Assembly (NCBI GenBank): GCA_947630375.1
Contig: CANRHH010000020.1
Span: 1-43,681, forward strand
DNA: 43,681 nucleotides
From: an uncultured Oscillospiraceae bacterium
GTDB taxonomy: Bacteria > Bacillota > Clostridia > Oscillospirales > Oscillospiraceae
Direction: 5' to 3'
Positions within the stretch are counted from its first letter, which is position 1, and each line of letters begins with the position of its first letter. Below the pieces are notes generated by a model. The model was not told the DNA's origin and did not search any database. It saw nothing but the letters and a program-made list of their open reading frames with translations. Of this stretch, positions 1 through 7,519 are shown piece by piece. The position numbers and the translations under genes were made by a program.

Positions 1-30
1 GCACATTCTTGCCCCCTTATATTTCAATTC

Positions 31-58
31 CCGGTGTATGGCTTAACTCATACACCGG
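31..58. terminator. hairpin at left edge
   Basis: A perfect 10-bp stem (CCGGTGTATG / CATACACCGG) with an 8-base loop is followed on the plus strand by GTTCTTT. It may end transcription of a gene lying left of the window. The weak T tract makes the call uncertain. Confidence 0.4.
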
Positions 59-75
59 GTTCTTTGACAGGCTGA

Positions 76-110
76 CCGTGCCCCCGGCCTTTGGCCGGGG
101 GCACGGTTTT
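76..110 (+). terminator. strong intrinsic terminator hairpin
   Basis: A perfect 14-bp GC-rich stem (CCGTGCCCCCGGCC, loop TTT) is followed by TTTT on the plus strand. It faces rightward, so it would stop plus-strand transcription entering from the left. It also sits 18 bp beyond the stop codon of the minus-strand gene at 128-718 and may serve that transcript as a 3' stabilising hairpin, although no T tract is present on that side. Confidence 0.6.
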
Positions 111-127
111 CGCTCAGTATTCGTCTT

Positions 128-718
128 TCAGTCGCCGCAGGCGCTCAGATATGCCTTGATCACCTGCACCGCCCCCTGCACGCCGATGTGGGCGCTGTTG
201 ATGCAGAGGTCATAGTTTTCCGCGTCGCCCCAGGCCTGGTCGGTATAGTACTTGTAGTAGCTGGACCGGTCCTTGTCCACCTCGCGGACCAGCTTTTTGG
301 CCTGCTCCTGGGTCAGATCCCGGCGCTTCATCATGGTCTGGATCCGGTACGGCTCATCGGCCATGATAAACACCCGCAGCAGATCCTCCCGCTTGCGGAG
401 CACATAGTCCGCGCAGCGGCCCACAAAGATGCAGTTGCCCTTGTCCGCCAGGGCCCGGATGGTCTCGAACTGGGCGGAGGCCACCTTCATATTCAGCCGG
501 AACCCCTCATGCACGCCGAAATACCCCGGCGTGGTCATCACATAGGTGGCCACCCGGCGCTCGTCATAGGAGTGGAAGATCTCCTTGCTGAAGCCGGAGC
601 TCTCCGCCGCGTGGTCCACGATCTCCTTGTCATAGCAGGCGTAGCCCAGATCCGCCGCCAGGGCCCGGGCGATGTCATGTCCGCCGCTGCCGTGCTGTCT
701 TCCCAGGGTGATAATCAT
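128..718 (-). CDS. cytidylate kinase-like family protein
   Basis: A 196-residue soluble protein of the cytidylate-kinase-like P-loop family (Cytidylate_kin2 type). The N-terminus reads MIITLGRQHGSGG, a P-loop variant with GSGG where true CMP kinases have GxxGxGKS. The middle contains the CIFVGRCADYVL stretch typical of the family, and a basic lid-like segment follows (KRRDLTQEQAKKLVREVDKDR). The ATG has a good AGGAGG site about 8 bases upstream and its own promoter. A paralogue lies in the same window at 17197-17823. The family is widespread in Clostridia and has no established substrate that I know of. Nucleotide binding is a family-level inference, and CMP phosphorylation should not be assumed because the usual P-loop lysine is missing. 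Confidence 0.85.
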   Translation of the reverse strand: MIITLGRQHGSGGHDIARALAADLGYACYDKEIVDHAAESSGFSKEIFHSYDERRVATYVMTTPGYFGVHEGFRLNMKVASAQFETIRALADKGNCIFVGRCADYVLRKREDLLRVFIMADEPYRIQTMMKRRDLTQEQAKKLVREVDKDRSSYYKYYTDQAWGDAENYDLCINSAHIGVQGAVQVIKAYLSACGD

Positions 719-766
719 ATGCGCAACCTCCTGCCTCGGTATGTTGGTTTGGATATGTATAGTATT

Positions 767-795
767 ATTTTACCATAACCGCCGCCCGGTTGCAA
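767..795 (-). promoter_or_regulatory. sigma-A-type promoter
   Basis: On the minus strand TTGCAA (790-795) and TAAAAT (767-772) are separated by exactly 17 bp, upstream of the cytidylate-kinase-like gene that starts at 718. The -10 box matches 5 of 6 and the -35 box 4 of 6 consensus positions. Confidence 0.6.
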
Positions 796-887
796 GCGGG
801 AGAAGCAGAAAAAGCGGAGAAACCGGTCCCGGCTTCTCAAACGCCCCCTCCGGCGCATAGAATTGTCCCATCGGAAGGAGGCGGACC

Positions 888-2204
888 ATGCAGCGCAGAC
901 GCTTGATAGTCAACACCGCTCTGCTCACCTGCTCCTCGCTGCTGATGAGCTGCATCGGCATGGCTTTTCAGGTCTGGCTGGTGGGGCGGATCGGCTCGGC
1001 GGGGATCGGGCTGTACCAGTTGGTGCTGTCGGTGACCAATCTGCTGGCCACCTTTGCCATCTCCGGCATCCGCTTTGCCACCACCCGCCTGGTGGCCGAG
1101 GAGATCGGCGCCGGCCAGGCCCCCGGCATCGGGGCCGCCATGCGCCGCTGCCTGGCCTACGGCGCGTTTTTCGGCTTGGCGGCGGCCGCCATCCTCTGGT
1201 ACCTGGCCCAGCCCATCGGCTTTCTCTGGATCGGCGACGCCCGGACCGTGCTGTCTCTGCGCGTCTCCTCCCTGAGTATGCCCTGTGTCTCTCTGTGCGC
1301 CTGCCTCTCCGGCTACTTCACCGCCTGCGGCCGGGTCTGGAAGCCCACGCTGGTGCACCTGTCGGAGCAGCTGGCCGGCATCGCCCTGGTGGCGGCCTGT
1401 CTGGCTCTGGCCCCGGCGGCGGATATAGAAAAAAGCTGCGCCGCGGTCACCGTAGGGCGGCTCGCGGCGGATGTGCTCTCTCTTCTTTTGATGCTCCTGC
1501 TCTATCTGCAGGACCGGCTCCGGCACTACGGGGCGGCGTCCACCGGCCGGCTCACCGGCCGGATGCTGAAGATTGCCCTGCCCCTGGCCGTCTCCGCCTA
1601 TGCCCGCAGCGCCCTGACCACCTTCCAGCATCTGCTGGTGCCCCGGGGGCTCCGGTCCGCCGGTTACTCGGCGGACGGAGCCCTCTCCGGCTACGGCACC
1701 ATCCAGGGCATGGTGCTGCCCATTCTGCTGTTCCCCTCCTGCATCATGGGGGCGGTGGCGGAGTTGATCGTCCCGGAGCTGACGGAGGCCCAGGTCCGGC
1801 AGGACATCGGCGCCATCCGGCGGACCAGCCTGAAGCTTTTCCGTTTAAGCCTTCTGTTCTCCCTGACGGTGGGAGCTTTTCTGTTCCTCTTCGCGGATAT
1901 GCTGGGCATGGCGGTCTACCGGAGCGCCGACGCGGGCCCCTATATCCGCATCCTGGCCCCGCTGGTGCCGGTCATGTACACGGATATGACCGTGGACGGC
2001 TGCCTCAAGGGCCTGGGCCAGCACGTCTGGAGTATGGGGATCAACATTCTGGACGCCCTGCTGGGCCTGCTCCTGGTCTGGGTCCTGCTGCCCCGCTACG
2101 CCCTGGCGGCCTACATTGGCATCCTCTACTTCACGGAGATTCTGAACTTTGCCCTGAGTCTGGGCCGGCTCCGAAAGGTGACGGGGCTGGACTTTTTCAG
2201 ATAA
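888..2204 (+). CDS. SpoVB/MATE-type oligosaccharide flippase
   Basis: A 438-residue polytopic membrane protein with about 12-14 hydrophobic segments. It begins MQRRRLIVNTALLTC and contains the GxxGIGLYQLV and ATTRLVAEE stretches typical of the SpoVB/Wzx branch of the MATE/MOP superfamily. Members move lipid-linked saccharides across the membrane; SpoVB itself acts in spore cortex formation. The ATG at 888 has AAGGAGG at 875-881. It is slightly shorter than SpoVB (about 500 residues), so it may be a relative rather than SpoVB itself. The gene is transcribed alone and its last bases overlap the 3' end of the convergent ribU gene by 8 bp, with no terminator visible between them. Confidence 0.8.
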   Translation: MQRRRLIVNTALLTCSSLLMSCIGMAFQVWLVGRIGSAGIGLYQLVLSVTNLLATFAISGIRFATTRLVAEEIGAGQAPGIGAAMRRCLAYGAFFGLAAAAILWYLAQPIGFLWIGDARTVLSLRVSSLSMPCVSLCACLSGYFTACGRVWKPTLVHLSEQLAGIALVAACLALAPAADIEKSCAAVTVGRLAADVLSLLLMLLLYLQDRLRHYGAASTGRLTGRMLKIALPLAVSAYARSALTTFQHLLVPRGLRSAGYSADGALSGYGTIQGMVLPILLFPSCIMGAVAELIVPELTEAQVRQDIGAIRRTSLKLFRLSLLFSLTVGAFLFLFADMLGMAVYRSADAGPYIRILAPLVPVMYTDMTVDGCLKGLGQHVWSMGINILDALLGLLLVWVLLPRYALAAYIGILYFTEILNFALSLGRLRKVTGLDFFR

Positions 2205-2859
2205 CGCCCAGCATCACCAAAAACAGCAGCACAAAGGTGATCAGCACCGCCGCGGAGAAGATGGTGAAGCCGGGGCTGAACACGCCCTTTTTGCCGCTCT
2301 TGCTGGGCTCCACCAGCCTGGCCTTCCGCAGGGCGCCCACCACGGGCTTATACAGCAGCAGGGTCAGTCCCGCGTTGATGCCGCCCTTGATCAGGTTGAA
2401 GGGCAGGAACACGGTGGCCAGCATTCCGGCCACCACCTCCCGGGGCTGTCCCATGTACAGGGGCGTGATGATATAGTTCCAGAGGACCATCACCGCCGCC
2501 AGCACCGCCACCCCGGCGGTGAGCCCGGCCACGGCGCCCTTCTGGGTGTGAAAGCGCTTATACACGCAGGCGGCGGGGATGGTGAACGCGCAGGTGGACA
2601 CGATGTTCATGATCATGCCATAAGGGCCGGTGCTGCTGATGGTGATCATTTCCACAAAGGAGACGATCACGGAGATCAGCAGGCAGGCGGCGGGCCCGTA
2701 GATGAAGCCCGCGATGGCAATGATGGCGTCCTTGGGCTCATAGCTCAAAAAGCCCATCACGTCCGGGATCACCTTGCTCAGCAGCACCGCCACAAAGGAC
2801 AGGGCCGAGAACATGGCGATGACCGCCATATACCGGGTAGACATTTTCTGTTTTTCCAT
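2197..2859 (-). CDS. ribU: riboflavin ECF transporter S component RibU
   Basis: A 220-residue integral membrane S component of an energy-coupling factor transporter, with about six transmembrane segments. The residues KVIPDVMGFLSYEPKDAI and FIYGPAACLL near the N-terminus are characteristic of RibU. It captures riboflavin and works with the shared EcfAA'T module, which is not encoded in this window. I chose the ATG at 2859 because GGGAGG lies 7-8 bases upstream, right after the terminator U tract; a longer reading to 2922 would translate through the riboswitch terminator. The FMN riboswitch directly upstream is independent evidence for the substrate. Expression should fall when FMN is plentiful. 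Confidence 0.93.
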   Translation of the reverse strand: MEKQKMSTRYMAVIAMFSALSFVAVLLSKVIPDVMGFLSYEPKDAIIAIAGFIYGPAACLLISVIVSFVEMITISSTGPYGMIMNIVSTCAFTIPAACVYKRFHTQKGAVAGLTAGVAVLAAVMVLWNYIITPLYMGQPREVVAGMLATVFLPFNLIKGGINAGLTLLLYKPVVGALRKARLVEPSKSGKKGVFSPGFTIFSAAVLITFVLLFLVMLGVI

Positions 2860-2875
2860 AATTTTTCCCTCCCAT

Positions 2876-2909
2876 AAAAAATACGCCCGAAGAAAGCTTC
2901 TTCGGGCGT
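2876..2909 (-). terminator. FMN riboswitch expression-platform terminator
   Basis: Read on the minus strand, a perfect 12-bp stem (ACGCCCGAAGAA and its complement, 3-base loop) at 2883-2909 is followed by six U residues (2876-2881), then directly by the ribU ribosome binding site. It lies between aptamer and gene, as expected for transcription attenuation by FMN. Confidence 0.9.
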
Positions 2910-2947
2910 TCAAATACGGCACAAAGGGGCGGGAAACACTTCCCGCC

Positions 2948-3078
2948 GTCTTCTTCCATCCAGACTCTACTGTCGGTCCCGGAATCTCACCGGATCATGC
3001 CTTACGGCTCGCGGACTTGACGGAGGGTCCTGCCCTCTGCCTTACCGCCGGTCGGGAATTACACCCTGCCCTGAAGAC
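2948..3078 (-). promoter_or_regulatory. FMN riboswitch (RFN element) aptamer
   Basis: Reading the minus strand from 3078 to 2948, the conserved RFN blocks appear in order: GGGCAGGGTG, AATTCCCGACCGGCGGTAA, CCGCGAGCC, GATCCGGTGAGATTCCGG and GACAGTAGAGTCTGGATG. The ends GTCTTC (3073-3078) and GAAGAC (2948-2953) form P1. The element precedes the terminator and ribU. It is a standard FMN-sensing RNA that turns off riboflavin uptake. Confidence 0.96.
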
Positions 3079-3084
3079 AGCTTC

Positions 3085-3113
3085 AGTATAGCACCTGCTT
3101 CTTGCTTTGACAA
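3085..3113 (-). promoter_or_regulatory. promoter of the FMN riboswitch-ribU transcript
   Basis: On the minus strand TTGTCA (3108-3113) and TATACT (3085-3090) are spaced by 17 bp. Transcription would start at about 3078, exactly at the 5' end of the riboswitch P1 stem. The -35 box overlaps that of the divergent promoter at 3107-3135. Confidence 0.82.
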
Positions 3114-3135
3114 GCCCCTTTTTTTGTATTATACT
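3107..3135 (+). promoter_or_regulatory. promoter of the SLOG-family gene
   Basis: TTGACA (3107-3112) and TATACT (3130-3135) with a 17-bp spacer lie about 40 bases before the start at 3174. Its -35 hexamer overlaps the -35 hexamer of the opposing ribU promoter, so both polymerases compete for the same site. Confidence 0.82.
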
Positions 3136-3173
3136 TATTTCAGCAATTTGTACTAAAGGAGGGGATGGCAGCC

Positions 3174-3674
3174 ATGGATGAACGGGCGGTCACCTGTTGC
3201 TTTACCGGGCACCGGCCCGCGAAGCTGCCCTGGGGCAGCCGGGAGAGCGACCCGCGCTGTCTGGCCCTGCGGCAGGAGCTGGCCATGCGCCTGGAGGGCA
3301 TCTGCCTGGCCGGGTACACCCGCTTTCTCTGCGGCATGGCCCTGGGCTGTGACACGTATTTTGCCGAGGCGGTGCTGGCCCTGCGGGACAGCCGCCCGGA
3401 GATCCGCCTGGAGGCGGCGGTCCCCTGCCGGACCCAGGCGGACCGCTGGAACCGGGAGCAGCAGGAGCGGTACCGGGGCCTGCTGGACCGCTGCGACCGG
3501 GTGACCGTTCTTCAGGAGACTTATACGCCCTCCTGTATGCTCCGCCGGAACGAATACATGGCCGACCGGTCTTCCCTTCTGCTGGCCTGCTTCAACGGCA
3601 GCCCCGGCGGCACCATGAACACCATCCTCTACGCCCGGCGCCGGGGCCTGCAGATACTCACCATCGAGCTATAG
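3174..3674 (+). CDS. SLOG family protein (YpsA/DUF1273-like)
   Basis: A 166-residue protein starting MDERAVTCCFTGHRPAKLPWG. The FTGHRP motif, the middle GMALGCDTYFAEAVL, and NEYMADRSSLLLACFNG with GGTMNTILYARRRG near the end match the YpsA-like SLOG family, a Rossmann-like fold thought to bind nucleotide-derived ligands. Its job in Clostridia is not established. AAGGAGG ends 11 bases before ATG 3174; the alternative ATG at 3165 lies only 2 bases from that site, so 3174 is preferred. The gene is transcribed alone and ends at a strong terminator. Confidence 0.82.
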   Translation: MDERAVTCCFTGHRPAKLPWGSRESDPRCLALRQELAMRLEGICLAGYTRFLCGMALGCDTYFAEAVLALRDSRPEIRLEAAVPCRTQADRWNREQQERYRGLLDRCDRVTVLQETYTPSCMLRRNEYMADRSSLLLACFNGSPGGTMNTILYARRRGLQILTIEL

Positions 3675-3682
3675 GCGCAAAA

Positions 3683-3716
3683 ACTCCCTGCCGCATAAAC
3701 GCGGCAGGGAGTTTTT
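3683..3716. terminator. bidirectional intrinsic terminator
   Basis: A perfect 12-bp stem (ACTCCCTGCCGC, loop ATAAAC) has TTTT on its plus-strand side and AAAAA before it, giving a U tract on the minus strand as well. It ends the SLOG gene and can also end the convergent surface-protein gene. Confidence 0.88.
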
Positions 3717-3731
3717 CTCTTGTTCTTTGCC

Positions 3732-3843
3732 GGATTTACTCGCCCCTTCCGGGCTTGCGCCTCCGCGCCCGGGCCGCCGGGGCCCGGTCCTCGCGCCGGC
3801 GGTTTACTCGCCCTTTTCGGGTTCGCGCCCCGCCCGGGACCGG
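3732..3843 (+). repeat. imperfect direct duplication, GC-rich
   Basis: Two related segments of about 43 bp begin GGATTTACTCGCCCCTTCC (3732) and GGTTTACTCGCCCTTTTC (3801), offset by about 68 bp, with further similarity in the following GGG-rich part and CGCCCGGG. They lie between the terminator and the 3' end of the surface-protein gene. No function is evident. Confidence 0.55.
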
Positions 3844-3868
3844 CCTGGCTCAGCCCGGCCTTATCTGC

Positions 3869-6800
3869 TTATTCCCGCTCTTTCTTCTTCCGGGGGAGCA
3901 GAGCTACCGCCGCCCCGCCGGAGAGGGCCAGCACAGCCAGCCACACCAGCGCGTTGTTGGGGTCGCCGGTCTGGGGGTTGTTGCCGGAGCCGGAATTGGT
4001 GCCGGTGATCTTGAAGTGGGTAATGGTATCCATCGTGCCAACCTTCACCGTCAGCTTATAGGTATTGCCCGCATGGAGCTTCTCGTTCATGAACGCGGCC
4101 TTCAGGGTGATCTTGTTGCCGCTGATGGAATACTGATCGGAGGTCAGATCAATCTCGCCCACTTTGGGCTTGACATCGGTATTGATGGGACCGGAGGCTT
4201 CAAACACCAGGTCCGCGCTGCTGCCCCTCCGGTGGGCGTCTCCATCCACCGGCCACAGAGCGGGCAGCAGGGTCACTTTGGCACTCACTTCGCCATCCGT
4301 AGTGACGAATGTGAAGGTCTTATCGCCGTAATCGTCGACCAGGCCGGTGTTGATCAGGTGCTTGAGATAGCTGGCCTTGATGGTGACGGTCCGCCCGTCC
4401 GCAGAGAGGGTGTAGTCGCTGTTCTTGGTAAGCAAGCTCTCACCCATTTTGACATCTTCGACGGCGTTGTCACCCCCGCCGATTCTGAACACCAAATCGT
4501 CCCCGTTGTAATACCAGTCAGCGCGGTCAGGAGACACGGAGGGCGGGGGCACGATCTTGACCGGGACAGTCACGGTAACCCCATCATAGCAGAAACGGAA
4601 ATACCGTACGCCCTCGTCCTTGCTGGACAGTTTGTTCAGGAATGTATCTTTAATGGTCAGTTTAAACTCACCACTCGACCATTCATAGCCTTCTGCTCCT
4701 CTCATGAGCGGGGTGCCTTTAACATCTTGCCCCGTGCTGAATTCCACACTTTCGGGCTCATCGACAGTATTCTGGAAAGTGTAGTCGAGGGACTTACCGG
4801 AATTGCGCACATACCGCTGGACCGTATCAGGCGTGACCTTCGGACAGACAATGACGTTAGCGATCCAAGGATTCGCGTCTACTCCATTGAGCTTGAACGT
4901 AAGGGTATAAACACCCGGCTCGATCTTCTTTATCGTTTCAGAATCAGATTTCAACGTGACCTTTTTGTTCGCCTTATCATAGGTGTAATCATCCGTAGGC
5001 CTTAAAGTTCCTGTGGTGCTGCCGCCACCGGATTTGTATTCGATCTCCGTTACTTCCACGGATGCTGCGGATGTATCTCCTTCAAAAGTCAGGTCAAATA
5101 CGGTTTTGTTTTCGGTGGAGCCTTTGGTGACGATTACATATTCTTTGCCGTCTGTGCCTGTTTTCTTGGGCGCCCCGTCAACCTTAGTAACGTTCAAGTT
5201 CATGACCATAAAGTCTCTGGTCTGCATAAAGCCCGGCGCTAAGAGCTTCTCGCTCACTTTCTTGTGCAGCTGGATCGTGCCCTTGAGCAGCTCGCCGCTG
5301 ACTTCGATGCCGCTGGAGATCCCCAGCGCCTCGGACATGACGGACTGGACCGCGCCGCCTATCTGCACGTTCTCGAAATCGCCGGAGTAGATATTGATGG
5401 CGCAGCTGGCCTTCAGGGAGATCAGGCCGCCCTTTACCGTGCTGCCCTCGGCCACCGTCAGCGTGCCGCCGTTCATGACCACGTCCTTCACCTGGGCGCT
5501 GCCGGTCAGGGTCAGCGCGCCGTCGTTCTGCACCGTGATATCGCCGCGGACGTCGGCGCCGTCGCTGACGGTGACGTCACCGCCGGAGACGGTGATCGCG
5601 TCCACCGCGCTGTTGACCACAGACACGCTGCCGCCAAGGACGGTCAGCCCGTTGCTGACGCCGCAGCCGGAGACCGTCAGGGTCCCGTTCGCGCTGTTCT
5701 CCACGCCGGAGACGTTCACCCGGTCCAGGGTCAGCTTGCCGGTGTTGGTGATCTTGCCATCCACCTTGCCGCCGGAGATGGTGATCTCCTGCTCGGTGTT
5801 GATCAGGATCGCGGCGGCCTTCAGGGTCCGGTCGCCCAGGTTCAGGTCGACCCCGATCTCCAGAGCCTCCCCGTCGGCATCCACGGTAACGTCCCCTGTC
5901 AGGACGATCTCGGTCACCTGCTCGCTCTGGAGCGCTTCCTTGAAGCTTTCCGCGTCCGCTACTTCCACAGAGCCGCTGAGCGCGCCGTCCTCGGGGGACT
6001 GGGCGCCGGGTTTACCCTCGAGCTTGCCGTCGGGAGAGACGATACCCAGATCGTCGTCGCCTTCCTCGGGCTCTCCGGGCACGACCTGGCCCTCCTGGCC
6101 CTTGTTCTCCTCCTGGCCCTCGTCCTTCTTCTCAGGCTCTTCGCCGTCGCCTTCCAGGGAGGGGTCGGTCTCTTCGGCCTTCTCGGTCACGGTCCAGACG
6201 CCGTCCGCCTCGCTGACCTCATACCCATCCGGGTCGATATAATCGCTGGGGTCATGGTCGAAGGTGCCCTCGTCGATGCCGACGTTGCTGGTGTCGCCGC
6301 CGATCAGGGCGCCGCCGCCTTCAACGTTCACACCGTTCATATACAGGCCGCCGCCCTCGCTGTAGATCACGCTGGCGTAGCCGTAGAATCCGCCGCCGTC
6401 CTCTTCGCTGTACTCACCGTACGCGCCCGCGAGGATCTCGCCATTGACGATGCTCAGCTGATCCACATCCTCGCCGATGATGATGGCCCCTTTTCCGGAA
6501 CCGGAGAAGGTCAGCGTGTATACGCCGTCCATATCCAGCGTCAGGCTCTTGTTGATCTGCAGGGGCATGGAGAGGTCGATATCGGCCTTCACATACACCG
6601 TGCCGAAAGCCTTGACTTCGTCCACGGCGGCCCGCAGGCCCTCGGCGGTCGTCACGCTGATCTCGTCCTCGGGTTCATCCTCGGGTACGGCCGAGGGCGA
6701 GGGCGAGGGCGCGGTCTCCTCGAACATCTCGGGACCGTCCGTGCCGCCGGCGCCGCCCGGAGCAGGAGCGGCAGTCGGGGTGACTTCGCCCTCCGGGTCC

Positions 6801-6931
6801 GTTGACGATGCAGGGGAGCCAATAATGATCTGATCCTGCCACTCGCTGCCCGTGGCATAAGCCGTCGGCACAAAGCCGATGCACATCACCACGACCAGGA
6901 GCACAGACAAAAATTTGGCGCTTGCTTTCAT
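3869..6931 (-). CDS. cell-wall-anchored beta-solenoid surface protein
   Basis: A 1020-residue secreted protein. The order is: signal peptide (residues 1-26, cleavage after AYA); Pro/Ser/Glu-rich spacer; a first parallel beta-helix-like region (about 75-240, including a GGTF-like turn GTFDHDPSDY); an acidic linker rich in Glu, Lys, Gln and Gly (about 250-310); a second, more regular solenoid rich in GxLTV/SGGxVTV turns (about 320-530); then several Ig-like units resembling CBM_X2 domains (DYTLSADGRTVTIKASYL, DQYSISGNKITLKAAF). The tail carries NPQTGD (about 985-990), a hydrophobic segment and RKKKERE, a sortase-type sorting signal. I chose ATG 6931 because AAGGAGAG lies 6 bases upstream. A role in adhesion or glycan binding is inference. 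No sortase is encoded in the window. The middle part (about 4560-5260) is clearly less GC-rich than its surroundings. Confidence 0.85.
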   Translation of the reverse strand: MKASAKFLSVLLVVVMCIGFVPTAYATGSEWQDQIIIGSPASSTDPEGEVTPTAAPAPGGAGGTDGPEMFEETAPSPSPSAVPEDEPEDEISVTTAEGLRAAVDEVKAFGTVYVKADIDLSMPLQINKSLTLDMDGVYTLTFSGSGKGAIIIGEDVDQLSIVNGEILAGAYGEYSEEDGGGFYGYASVIYSEGGGLYMNGVNVEGGGALIGGDTSNVGIDEGTFDHDPSDYIDPDGYEVSEADGVWTVTEKAEETDPSLEGDGEEPEKKDEGQEENKGQEGQVVPGEPEEGDDDLGIVSPDGKLEGKPGAQSPEDGALSGSVEVADAESFKEALQSEQVTEIVLTGDVTVDADGEALEIGVDLNLGDRTLKAAAILINTEQEITISGGKVDGKITNTGKLTLDRVNVSGVENSANGTLTVSGCGVSNGLTVLGGSVSVVNSAVDAITVSGGDVTVSDGADVRGDITVQNDGALTLTGSAQVKDVVMNGGTLTVAEGSTVKGGLISLKASCAINIYSGDFENVQIGGAVQSVMSEALGISSGIEVSGELLKGTIQLHKKVSEKLLAPGFMQTRDFMVMNLNVTKVDGAPKKTGTDGKEYVIVTKGSTENKTVFDLTFEGDTSAASVEVTEIEYKSGGGSTTGTLRPTDDYTYDKANKKVTLKSDSETIKKIEPGVYTLTFKLNGVDANPWIANVIVCPKVTPDTVQRYVRNSGKSLDYTFQNTVDEPESVEFSTGQDVKGTPLMRGAEGYEWSSGEFKLTIKDTFLNKLSSKDEGVRYFRFCYDGVTVTVPVKIVPPPSVSPDRADWYYNGDDLVFRIGGGDNAVEDVKMGESLLTKNSDYTLSADGRTVTIKASYLKHLINTGLVDDYGDKTFTFVTTDGEVSAKVTLLPALWPVDGDAHRRGSSADLVFEASGPINTDVKPKVGEIDLTSDQYSISGNKITLKAAFMNEKLHAGNTYKLTVKVGTMDTITHFKITGTNSGSGNNPQTGDPNNALVWLAVLALSGGAAVALLPRKKKERE

Positions 6932-7295
6932 AGTGTCTCTCCTTCTTTCCATTTGTCTGCCATATTGAAACCTTGAAACAGTGCAAACAAGCTGAAACTG
7001 GGCTAACCTAATAGCCTGCTCCTAATTTATCACAATCCGATTACAATTGCAAGACACAAAAAGACAAATTGAGAAAATTTTTTGAAAAAATTTTTCATCC
7101 TTGTAACCAGTGCCGGGGGATCTTGTTCCAGTTTGTTTCTTTTGCCGCTTTCGGGCGGCCGCTTGTCTCCGTCTTTGCACCATTATCATACCAGCGTCCG
7201 AAGCGGAATGTCAAGGCCGCAGCGCCTTAAATTTGTCTTAAGAAATAGGACGGGCCCGGCGCGCAAAAAAAGTTCCCGGCCGGGCGCTTTCTTTC
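6932..7295. other. AT-rich intergenic region
   Basis: This gap holds the leader and presumably the promoter of the surface-protein gene (AT-rich block at 7020-7080) and the region upstream of the capA promoter. A weak minus-strand pair (TTGCAA about 7047-7052, then TAAATT after 17 bp) is possible but matches only 4 of 6 at each box. I see no convincing gene or RNA here. Confidence 0.5.
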
Positions 7296-7324
7296 TTGCT
7301 TTATTGGCAAAATCTGATTATAAT
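7296..7324 (+). promoter_or_regulatory. sigma-A promoter upstream of the MITE and capA
   Basis: TTGCTT (7296-7301), a 17-bp spacer and a perfect TATAAT (7319-7324). The predicted start at about 7331 lies a few bases before the inverted-repeat element, so the element would be transcribed as part of the CapA-gene leader. Confidence 0.7.
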
Positions 7325-7339
7325 TTATATAACTTATTT

Positions 7340-7506
7340 TAAGGAAGCGCTGATTAAATCGAAGTGCGCAGCTGGGCGAGCAGATTTTTCGCCAGATGAA
7401 GGCGAGAAATCGCAGGAATACTTTGTGTATTTCAAGATTTCGAGACAAAATATGGCGGAAAAGATGCCGTCCAGATGTGTGCGGTGATTTATTCAGCGTT
7501 TCCTTA
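7340..7506. mobile_element. MITE-like inverted-repeat element
   Basis: The ends are imperfect 19-bp terminal inverted repeats: AGGAAGCGCTGATTAAATC at 7342-7360 and, reading inward from the right end at 7504, AGGAAACGCTGAATAAATC (17 of 19 identical). TA dinucleotides flank both sides (7340-7341 and 7505-7506), consistent with a duplicated TA target. The 125-bp interior has no gene, so any movement would need a transposase supplied elsewhere. It is inserted between the promoter at 7296-7324 and the capA ribosome binding site. Confidence 0.8.
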
Positions 7507-7519
7507 GTATATAGAGGTC

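Noticed and set aside
863-2476. A 537-codon plus-strand reading frame overlapping the flippase gene
   Set aside because: It is another frame of the GC-rich flippase gene; the product is Ala/Gly/Pro/Arg-rich without any recognisable domain, and the true gene has the ribosome binding site.
5264-6805. Long plus-strand reading frames across the surface-protein gene
   Set aside because: They are antisense shadows with no ribosome binding site and unnatural composition; the minus strand has a signal peptide and sorting tail.
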